From Verrucomicrobiia bacterium (GTDB lineage: Bacteria; Verrucomicrobiota; Verrucomicrobiia; Verrucomicrobiales; DEV007): a stretch of DNA of 40,778 bases. Below are positions 31,226 through 38,206 of the stretch, piece after piece. Below the pieces are notes generated by a model. It did no database searches and was not told the origin of the DNA. It saw nothing but the letters and a program-made list of their open reading frames with translations. The stretch lies in NCBI GenBank assembly GCA_020439945.1, contig JAGRPB010000026.1:1-40778 (forward strand), read 5' to 3'. The position numbers and the translations under genes are program-made. The first letter of the stretch is position 1. Each line of letters begins with the position of its first letter.

Positions 31226-32512
31226 CTATCCTTCCTGTTTCACCCAGCGCTTGGATTTGAACTCGAAACGGGGCAGCGAGTTGGGCGCGACCAGTTGCAC
31301 CGGGATGCGCAGGGCGAAGGCGTTGTGAAGTGCCTTGGTGATGCGTTCATCCAATCCGGCGCAGGTCGGCGAACTATCAAGGGGCTCGACGGCGATTTCC
31401 AGTTCCGCCATCGATTGCCGCGTCATCTGGGTAACCTGGAACTCGGCCACCTCGGGGAAACCGCGGATGATTTTCTCGATCGCGGTCGGGTAGATGTTCA
31501 CCCCTCGAATCACCACCATCTCATCGACGCGTCCGAGAATGCCGCCTTCGAGGGTGAGACGCCGGGTGCCTTCCGGATCGTCGGTCCACGCCTTCTGCAC
31601 CAGGTCGCCCGTGCGATAGCGAAGCAGCGGGCAAGCGGTCCGATTGAGCGTCGTGATCACCAGTTCGCCGCGCTCGCCGGGTTTGACTTCCTGCTCGGTG
31701 TCGCGGTCCAGGATCTCGGCGAAGTAAGCCTCTTCGATCACGCAGAGGTTCTGCGATTTGGCGGGCGATTCATAGGTCACCGGGCCGACCTCGGTCATGC
31801 CGTGATGGTCGAAGACGCGGGCGCCGGGCCAGAGCGACTCGATGCGTTTTCGCACTTCGGGGATGCTGCCGCCGGGCTCACCCGCGACGATGATTTTTCG
31901 CAAGGGAATCTCGCCGAGTTCCGCCTTGTCCTGAGCCGCGTAGACTTCCCCGAGTCGAACCGCATAGGTTGGCGTGCAACAGAGCACCGTGGCGTGATTG
32001 GTGGCCATCATCTGCAGGCGAGCCTGGCTGCTGAGCCCGCCGCTGGGAATGGCCAGGTTGCCCCGTCGGGTGGCGGCGTCGAAGGCGGTCCAGAATCCGA
32101 GGAAGGGGCCGAAACTGAAGGCGAAGAAGACCACGTCAGCGGGAGAAACCGCGGCCGCTTCATAGACGCGATCCCAGCAGTCGAGCATGGCCGACCAACT
32201 CTCTGGAGTGTCCAGCCAGGGAAGGGGAATGCTCGTCGTGCCGCTGCTCTGGCAATAGCGCGCGTAGCGTTCGAGGGGGTAGGTCAGGTTGGATCCGTAG
32301 GGAGGGAATTCCTCCCGGTCCCAGACCAGATCCATCTTGGTGGTGAACGGCATCCGGGCGGAGAAATCCGCCAGCGAGGCAATGTCGTCCCCGCTTTCGA
32401 ATCCGGAATCCTCCAGGCGGCCGCGATAAAAAGCGTTGTCGCAACGAATTTCCGAGATCAACGCCCGGAGGCGTCCCAGCTGAAGGGCTTCGATTTCGGC
32501 GCGTCCGGCCAT
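31226..32512 (-). CDS. PaaK-like phenylacetate/aryl-CoA ligase
   Basis: A 428-residue adenylate-forming enzyme, the usual PaaK length. The AMP-binding motif is CQSSGTTSIPLPW, the A5-like motif HHGMTEVGPVTYE, and the A7/A8 region LLRYRTGDL and GRVDEMVVIRGVNIYPTAIE. The last is typical of the PaaK family. It makes an acyl- or aryl-CoA from a carboxylic acid with ATP. The closest named activity would be phenylacetate-CoA ligase, but the substrate is unknown; the 4HBT thioesterase two genes upstream could act on the same kind of CoA ester. The nearest good start is ATG 32512; a longer frame would run into the upstream gene. Confidence 0.86.
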   Translation of the reverse strand: MAGRAEIEALQLGRLRALISEIRCDNAFYRGRLEDSGFESGDDIASLADFSARMPFTTKMDLVWDREEFPPYGSNLTYPLERYARYCQSSGTTSIPLPWLDTPESWSAMLDCWDRVYEAAAVSPADVVFFAFSFGPFLGFWTAFDAATRRGNLAIPSGGLSSQARLQMMATNHATVLCCTPTYAVRLGEVYAAQDKAELGEIPLRKIIVAGEPGGSIPEVRKRIESLWPGARVFDHHGMTEVGPVTYESPAKSQNLCVIEEAYFAEILDRDTEQEVKPGERGELVITTLNRTACPLLRYRTGDLVQKAWTDDPEGTRRLTLEGGILGRVDEMVVIRGVNIYPTAIEKIIRGFPEVAEFQVTQMTRQSMAELEIAVEPLDSSPTCAGLDERITKALHNAFALRIPVQLVAPNSLPRFEFKSKRWVKQEG

Positions 32513-32550
32513 CGATCTCGTCGGGGGAAAAGACGATCTCCGCCGGAAAA

Positions 32551-33147
32551 TTACTGCCGGGCGAACGGGTCCTTCGCGCGCGCCGTGCCCGGATTCGCGA
32601 CCATCTCCACCGCCGCCGTCGTGACTTCCTTCTTCTTCGGCGGAGGGCCGCCCGGCTTGTAGAGCGTCACCAGACAGCCGCCGAGGGCCGCGAGCAGGAT
32701 GCCGATGAAAAACTGGGGCTTGATCGATCCCCAGCCGCCATCGGGCGGATGAATGCTGAGGGCGACCAGCGCGTTGACCACCGGTGCTCCGGCAAAGATG
32801 ATCGACATCACCACGCTTGGCCCCGTGCCCTGCTTGATGCCGGCACCCAGCGCCAGGAGGACGAAAAAGGCGCCAACGGCTCCGAGAATCCCCGCCACCA
32901 ACGACAACCACATCCCCGAGGCCGGCAGCTTCCAGTCCGATCCCGCCTTGATGAGAATCACGAGCGGCGCCAGCACGGCGGTGATGAAATAGGCGATGCC
33001 GACAAAGAGAAACGCCTTGTAGCGACCGTTGACCGGATCGGCCATGCCGACTTGGCCCATGTGCAGGAAAATGCCGTAGAGACCCCAGGTCAGGACGGTC
33101 CCGAGGGCGAAAATCAACCAGGTGTAGCTGCCCATATTCTTCTTCAT
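32551..33147 (-). CDS. DMT-superfamily-like membrane protein, half-size
   Basis: A 198-residue protein with five predicted membrane helices (about 8-30, 43-66, 78-102, 110-132, 145-168). The first helix begins YTWLIFALGTVLTWGLYGI, in the style of EamA/RhaT-type drug-metabolite transporters, but the protein is about two-thirds of a usual ten-helix member, so it may work as a dimer. The cytoplasmic tail (PGGPPPKKKEV) is basic. Its ATG 33147 is one nucleotide after the stop codon of the thioesterase gene, so translation is probably coupled. Confidence 0.7.
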   Translation of the reverse strand: MKKNMGSYTWLIFALGTVLTWGLYGIFLHMGQVGMADPVNGRYKAFLFVGIAYFITAVLAPLVILIKAGSDWKLPASGMWLSLVAGILGAVGAFFVLLALGAGIKQGTGPSVVMSIIFAGAPVVNALVALSIHPPDGGWGSIKPQFFIGILLAALGGCLVTLYKPGGPPPKKKEVTTAAVEMVANPGTARAKDPFARQ

Positions 33148-33148
33148 T

Positions 33149-33661
33149 TCAGGATTGGCTTTCGGCCGGTTCCGGGATGATTCCCGCCGGAGAGACTTCG
33201 ATCTTCTCGCGCACTTCATCGGGGATGGCAACCGCTTTCATGCGCCGTCCGCTGTGCCCGTGGCCACCCGGACGGCTGCCTTCCGCGAAGGTGACGCAGA
33301 CCACGACGAACTTTCCCGTGGCCGCCACGGCGCGCTTGTCGGGATCGTCCGGGTGTTTCCAGAAACGGAAATGGTAGTGGATCGTCTTGCTGCGGATCTG
33401 CTCGATCAGCAGCTCGATTTCGATCTCTTCCTCGAAGAAAAGCGGGAGCCGATAGTCGGCCGAGGCATGCACCCTCGGCCAGCCGATCGGGTCGGCATCC
33501 GGCCGAGGCCGGAAATCGTGCACCGAGAAACCCAGGGACCGATAGAAGGCGTGCTCGCAACTTTCCATGTAGCGGAAGAAGTTGGAGAAATGGACGATCC
33601 CCGCCACATCGGTATCGGCGAACTCGACACGTCGGCGAAAGAAAAACTGATGGGCGGGCAT
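33149..33661 (-). CDS. 4-hydroxybenzoyl-CoA-type hotdog thioesterase
   Basis: A 170-residue acyl-CoA thioesterase from ATG 33661. The N-terminal FRRRVEFADTDVAGIVHFSNFFRYME contains the 4HBT active-site motif (D-x-D-x-A-G-I-V-H-F) with a catalytic Asp. The middle ASADYRLPLFFEEEIEI is a common YbgC/4HBT element. The C-terminal 50 residues are extra and polar (Gly/His and Pro/Glu). It hydrolyses acyl- or aryl-CoA, substrate unknown. It leads a minus-strand series with the DMT-like and PaaK-like genes. Longer upstream starts lack family resemblance. Confidence 0.84.
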   Translation of the reverse strand: MPAHQFFFRRRVEFADTDVAGIVHFSNFFRYMESCEHAFYRSLGFSVHDFRPRPDADPIGWPRVHASADYRLPLFFEEEIEIELLIEQIRSKTIHYHFRFWKHPDDPDKRAVAATGKFVVVCVTFAEGSRPGGHGHSGRRMKAVAIPDEVREKIEVSPAGIIPEPAESQS

Positions 33662-33742
33662 GGCGACTGGCAAAAGGGGGAGACGCGCTAAGTTCCCGCG
33701 AAATGCCGGGCTTGGCAAGGGACGGGGTGGTCAGGCCAGTTG

Positions 33743-33773
33743 ACCCTCTTTGGTCGGCGACCTGACAGGGTTG
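33743..33773 (-). repeat. Dispersed palindromic-family repeat, copy B
   Basis: ACCCTCTTTGGT (33743-33754) plus CGGCGACCTGAC, matching copy A at 21 of 24 positions. Around the GGTCGGCGACC centre the arms form an imperfect 17-bp hairpin (TTGACCCTCTTTGGTCG against CGACCTGACAGGGTTGA). It lies 11 nt downstream of the stop codon of the TlpA-fusion gene and may work as a transcript end, though no T run follows. Confidence 0.55.
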
Positions 33774-33783
33774 AATCGCGTGG

Positions 33784-36700
33784 TCACTTTTCGGCTTTCT
33801 CCAGCAGCTCGTTGATCCGCTTGGCGACCTCTTCGCCAACGCCGGGACGAAAACCGGTCGAGACCCAGGATACCTTTCCTTCCTGATCGATGATCACGGT
33901 GTGCGGGATACCCTCGACGCCATAGGCCCGGCCGACATCCTGGCGGGAATCGAGTGCGACGGTGAAGGGCGGCCATCCCCGCTGACGCAGGAACTGAGAA
34001 ATGGTTTCCTCGGCCTCGGCCTGGTTGACGCCGACAAAGGAAACCTGGTTGGTGTCGAAACCGGCCATGGTTTCGAGCATTTCGGGCAGGGCCCTCACGC
34101 AGGGGCCGCACCAGGTCGCCCAGAAATCGAGGACCACGATTCTCCCTTTCTCGAGTTTGAATTTGTCTTCCGCGCCCAGGACGCTCAGTTCGAAAGGAGG
34201 CGCGGCTTTGCCAATCAAGGGGGATGCGGTGTCTCCTCCGCCTCCCTCTGGAGGAGTGGGTTCGGGCGCGTTTTCCAACTGCCAGTTCGCGAAAAGCGCA
34301 CCCGGTTCAGCGGGGCGATTGTCCCCGGAAAAGATGTTGGCGACCATCTCGACCGGAACGTGACAGTCCCCCAGGGGGCCGCCTTGTCCGCTGATGAATT
34401 CAGGACCGAAATGTTCCACGTTCAGGCCGAATCGCGAGCCGTCGCGCAACTCGAGTATGTAGTGATTGCCCTCGGCGTTTTCCTGAGATGGGTCGGGTTT
34501 CTCTTCGACCTTCTTCTCGGTCGGAGCCTTCGGATCTCCTCCCTTGGTTTCGGTATCGGGCTTTTCCTCCTGCTTTTCCGGCGGCGGTGGTTTCAGCCAG
34601 ATGGCGGCGGCGATTCGGGAGGCATCGATGTGATGGGACTCCAGACCGGCGCGCACGGAAAAGCGATCGTTGGTGGCCGCCTCGATGGTTCCGCGGAGCA
34701 GGTCTCCGGTCCAGGCGAGCAGGGCGTGGTGGGGGAGATCGTTTCGCTGGAAGCGCGGCACCAGGAGCGCTCGTTCTCTCACCTCGGAATCGACTGCCGG
34801 TGTGGCGACGACGCCGGGACTGGTCTTCACCGAAAAATCCCAGACCTCCATTTCGCGTTCGCCGTTGCCCCACAGGCTGGCGGGTTCGAAAACCAGTCCG
34901 TGACCATTCTTGGGAAACTGCGGACTGAAATTGATCGAGGTCGTTTTCTGACCGAGGACGAACATATCCAGTTTCTTTTCATCCCAGACGACCCTCACGG
35001 AAACGGGCGTGTTCGGTTCCGCGTTGATGTCCTGGCGCCGGGCGAAATCTCCGGGAGTCTGTTCGACCCCGCAGTAGATCTCGTTGCCGAAATGGGCGAG
35101 GAGGAGGCGGGTCGTCTTGTCGTCGGAGCTGTCCAGAGAGGTGCCGAACAACCTCACCCTGAGGGCGCCCCACTGGTTGGCCTTGAGTTTGAATTGAACT
35201 TCGTTGCCGCGGAGGATCGAGGCGTGTCCCCAGGCGCCGCCGGGATTAAGGGCAATCTTGTCGGTGGTTTTGCCGTCGTCGTCGCTGCTCTCCAACTGCA
35301 CCTCGGCGCCCATTTTTCCTCGGGCGACTTTCCAGCCACGATCCTTGAATCCTTCGGTTTCAAGTTCGATGCCGGTGAACTGGAGGGCGCGTATCTGGTC
35401 GGCGTCGAAGCGGGTGTTCTCGATCAGGTCGCTCCGGAGTTCCAGCCATTTCCCATCCGGACCGATGGCGGCAAGTTCGCCCGAAATGGTCTGCCCGCTC
35501 GCCAGGTGCAGCAATCCGCCGGGACGATCGATTTCCGGCAAGTCATCGGGTTGGGTGGACCGCTGGATGTTGACGGTTTTCTGGTCGGCAAGCGGAACCG
35601 CGGCGGTGGCACCGCTCAGCCGCCACCTGGGGGTATTGATCGCCGCCGGTTCCCATTCTCCGGTGATCGTGTCTTTGTCCAGAGTGACCCGATCGCGGTT
35701 GGTGAAGGTGAGATTCTCGGTTCGACGTTGGAAGAGAAGCCTCAGCAATCCGTCTGGCTTCAGTTTTACTGTCTCGTCGGTTTCGGGGGTCGCGAAAATC
35801 ATTCGCCCGTCTTCATAACCGAGTAGCCGGCCGGAAAGATCGGTACCATCAGCGAACTCGGCGCGCTCGGGGAATTGTTCGTTCTGCTCGGGCCTGCCTT
35901 TTCCGGAAGGAGCAAAAACGATCGCCTCCACTTGGGAGAGGGGAATGTCGCGGGTCTGCCCCGGCGATTCGGAGGGGTCGACCAGCAAGGCATCGCCGTC
36001 GGTTCGGAGGATGGTGCCGGAAAAGGCGCCAAAAACCGATCCGTCCGCCAGTTCCAGCCGGGGAAATCCCTCCGATTTTGGATCGGTGGAAGGGGCGGGA
36101 GAGGAGCCATCCCAGCGACGGATTTCGAGATGGTGGAGGTTCAGGTCGCGACCGAAATTATTGAAGGTGACGGAATCGGGCGACTTGTTGGTCTTGGGAT
36201 CGAGGGTGCGTTTGGTGAAGATGACAGTCGGGATGCCGTCTTCCATGGTCAGGGTGCCCGCATTTTCTTTTTCGCTTCGAAACCGTCCCAGCAGTTTGCC
36301 ATCCCCGGTGGCGATGGCGCCGCTGTCGTTCTCGAAGTCCCAGAAAAGCCGCAGGTGAATTCTCCGTTCGTTGTCGGGAATCTTCATCAGCGAGAGGTGC
36401 GCGTCGCCGCGACGAACGACGACTTCGTTGTCCCAGGTTCGGAGATTGAAATTCTTCAACTGCCGAAGCACCTGCACCTCGAATTCGGGGCGTTCATTCG
36501 AGGAGATTTCGAAATCGAATTCGGCCATCGCCGGAATCTCGCTCTTGATCCAGAGTCGCTGCTTCCATCCCACGGTCCGGATGGCACCGTCGGTGTGGGG
36601 AAACCAGCGTTTCGTGTCGAGCGGTTTCACCATGTAGAGCGTATCGCAGAGACCATTGGGACCTCGCCAGACCAGATCGCCCTTTCGCAGCCAGCGAAGT

Positions 36701-37149
36701 TCCGCCACGGCATCGCGACTCAGCGTGAGTTCGCCCGCGCGCCGGCTCCGGATGCGGACGGATTCGTCGTCAAAACTCACCAGGTCCCCGTAAATCCGCC
36801 CGCCGTCGCGAAAGGTAATCGACACGTTGTCTTCGGGACTGGCCACAAAGGAGGGACGATTGAAAACGGCCGCTTCCAGGGCCTCGTAGGCGAGTGAGGG
36901 AGCCTCGGCAAAGAATGCGGAATTCCAAGTCAGCGTCGTTTCGTTGGCGGAACCCAACGTGCCGGGAAGGCGGTTGCCATCGAGAAAATGAAGCCGACCG
37001 CTGGGTGGTGTCGTGTCTTCCTTTTTTGAATCAGCGTTGCTTTCCTCCTGGGAGGGCTTTTCCTGCGCCTGCGACATCGGCAGGCACGCCAGCGCGATGG
37101 CGATGTGAATCGCAAGGCGAAAAAGGCGCGGCTGGAGGGCGTCGAACAT
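33784..37149 (-). CDS. Giant secreted protein with seven beta-motif repeats and a C-terminal TlpA thioredoxin domain
   Basis: A 1121-residue protein from ATG 37149 with a signal peptide (1-28, MSQAQ). A motif of about 45 residues, [LF]xDGxxxxGxL then a Val/Leu-rich strand and a closing IxxLxF, occurs at about 52-95, 109-153, 364-412, 429-473, 546-592, 809-851 and 897-941. Between copies are beta-rich regions; 600-775 looks like a concanavalin-like domain (VRVVWDEKKLDMFVLG). A Pro/Lys/Glu linker (854-892) and another (960-972) precede a TlpA-type domain (980-1121) with FWATWCGPC (Cys1014, Cys1017) and the cis-Pro loop GVEGIPH. The TlpA end should be a redox module outside the cytoplasm; the repeat part may bind a surface ligand. 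It is the last gene of the operon with the two upstream genes. Confidence 0.85.
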   Translation of the reverse strand: MFDALQPRLFRLAIHIAIALACLPMSQAQEKPSQEESNADSKKEDTTPPSGRLHFLDGNRLPGTLGSANETTLTWNSAFFAEAPSLAYEALEAAVFNRPSFVASPEDNVSITFRDGGRIYGDLVSFDDESVRIRSRRAGELTLSRDAVAELRWLRKGDLVWRGPNGLCDTLYMVKPLDTKRWFPHTDGAIRTVGWKQRLWIKSEIPAMAEFDFEISSNERPEFEVQVLRQLKNFNLRTWDNEVVVRRGDAHLSLMKIPDNERRIHLRLFWDFENDSGAIATGDGKLLGRFRSEKENAGTLTMEDGIPTVIFTKRTLDPKTNKSPDSVTFNNFGRDLNLHHLEIRRWDGSSPAPSTDPKSEGFPRLELADGSVFGAFSGTILRTDGDALLVDPSESPGQTRDIPLSQVEAIVFAPSGKGRPEQNEQFPERAEFADGTDLSGRLLGYEDGRMIFATPETDETVKLKPDGLLRLLFQRRTENLTFTNRDRVTLDKDTITGEWEPAAINTPRWRLSGATAAVPLADQKTVNIQRSTQPDDLPEIDRPGGLLHLASGQTISGELAAIGPDGKWLELRSDLIENTRFDADQIRALQFTGIELETEGFKDRGWKVARGKMGAEVQLESSDDDGKTTDKIALNPGGAWGHASILRGNEVQFKLKANQWGALRVRLFGTSLDSSDDKTTRLLLAHFGNEIYCGVEQTPGDFARRQDINAEPNTPVSVRVVWDEKKLDMFVLGQKTTSINFSPQFPKNGHGLVFEPASLWGNGEREMEVWDFSVKTSPGVVATPAVDSEVRERALLVPRFQRNDLPHHALLAWTGDLLRGTIEAATNDRFSVRAGLESHHIDASRIAAAIWLKPPPPEKQEEKPDTETKGGDPKAPTEKKVEEKPDPSQENAEGNHYILELRDGSRFGLNVEHFGPEFISGQGGPLGDCHVPVEMVANIFSGDNRPAEPGALFANWQLENAPEPTPPEGGGGDTASPLIGKAAPPFELSVLGAEDKFKLEKGRIVVLDFWATWCGPCVRALPEMLETMAGFDTNQVSFVGVNQAEAEETISQFLRQRGWPPFTVALDSRQDVGRAYGVEGIPHTVIIDQEGKVSWVSTGFRPGVGEEVAKRINELLEKAEK

Positions 37150-37156
37150 GGACGGA

Positions 37157-38206
37157 TCAGCGTTCGTAGATGGGAAGAAAGCGGTAGTTGAGTCCCAGGG
37201 CGAGCAGGGACATGCCGGTCTGGTAGGGCGTCTGTCCGATGCTGCCGTCCTCGGCCTGGGTGTTTTCCAACTGCCGGATGGTGGCCGTGTTCCATTTCTG
37301 CCACGCCTGGTAGTCGCCCTGGAAAAGTGCCTGGGCCATGTAGTAACGGAAATATTCCAGGTAGTGTCCGTCGGCCTGGTGTTCGAGCCGTTCGGTGATG
37401 TGCTTGAGCGTCGCCTCATACTGCCAGACGTCCTTCTGCTTGGCGACGGCGTGGACGAGCGTGGCGATGGCGGAACGGTTCATGGATTCTCCCATTCCTC
37501 CAAACCCGCCGGAGTAAGCCACAAAACCGTTCTTCCCGGTGCTGCGGCGCATGTAATCGAGCGCTGCGTCGATCGATTCATCGGGCACTTCCATGCCGGC
37601 GTTTCGCGCCGCCAGCAGTCCCATCAGCACCGCACCCGCGACCGAGGTGTCGGCGTCGGTGGAATCGGGGCTGTATCGCCAGGCACCCCAACGATTTTTC
37701 TCCTGCGAAGTCACCGCGCAACGGATGGCGAGATCCAACGCCTGCCCGATGCTTCGCATGCCGGCTCCGTTTTTGCCGCCGCCATCCCGGGCGATCAGCG
37801 AATCGTCGACGACGCCGTAGGCCTCGGACAGGGCCAGCATCGCGAATCCATGGTGATACATGCTGTTGGGCAGGTAGCCAGTCTCGGGATCCTGGGAAGA
37901 AATCATTGCGCGGAGCGCGCGGCGGATGTTGGGGGCGTAGCGACCGAAATTGGGATCCTCGCCCGAAGCCAGGAACGCCATCAGGCAGATGCCGTCGACT
38001 CCCGCGCCGGACTGTCCATCGTTCCAGTTTCCCTGCTCGGTCTGGTGGTCCGCCAGCCAGGACAGGCCGCGTTCGTAGATGCGTTCGACTTCGGGTGGCA
38101 TCCTGCCATCGAACCGCAGTTCGGGACCCTGGGCATGGATCATCCAGGGGAGGGCGGCGACGGCGGTCGCCAACATCAGACAAGCAAAGTGTCGGGGCGA
38201 TCTCAC
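37157..38206 (-). CDS. Secreted alpha-toroid protein of the terpene-cyclase/prenyltransferase fold
   Basis: A 349-residue protein starting with GTG 38206. A signal peptide (1-25, MIHAQG) precedes an all-helical array of the squalene-hopene-cyclase / prenyltransferase-beta type: repeated units such as GLSWLADHQTEQGNWND, SSQDPETGYLP, WGAWRYSPDSTDADTSVAG and LENTQAEDGSIGQTPYQTGMSLLAL. The DxDD protonation motif of hopene cyclases is not seen, nor are Zn ligands of protein prenyltransferases, and export is unexpected for those enzymes, so a binding or structural role is more likely. Its GTG overlaps the upstream stop codon (GTGA), and the next gene starts 7 nt after its stop. Confidence 0.82.
   Translation of the reverse strand: MRSPRHFACLMLATAVAALPWMIHAQGPELRFDGRMPPEVERIYERGLSWLADHQTEQGNWNDGQSGAGVDGICLMAFLASGEDPNFGRYAPNIRRALRAMISSQDPETGYLPNSMYHHGFAMLALSEAYGVVDDSLIARDGGGKNGAGMRSIGQALDLAIRCAVTSQEKNRWGAWRYSPDSTDADTSVAGAVLMGLLAARNAGMEVPDESIDAALDYMRRSTGKNGFVAYSGGFGGMGESMNRSAIATLVHAVAKQKDVWQYEATLKHITERLEHQADGHYLEYFRYYMAQALFQGDYQAWQKWNTATIRQLENTQAEDGSIGQTPYQTGMSLLALGLNYRFLPIYER

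Noticed and set aside
30845..32662. 605-codon plus-strand open frame
   Set aside because: It runs opposite the ATPase and CoA-ligase genes, both with full motifs; no support for an overlapping gene.
32513..32911. N-terminal extension that would fuse the CoA ligase frame to the upstream gene
   Set aside because: The extension overlaps the DMT-like gene in another frame; ATG 32512 gives normal PaaK length.
33901..35826. 641-codon plus-strand open frame
   Set aside because: Antisense to the TlpA-fusion gene, whose CGPC domain and repeats fix the coding strand.
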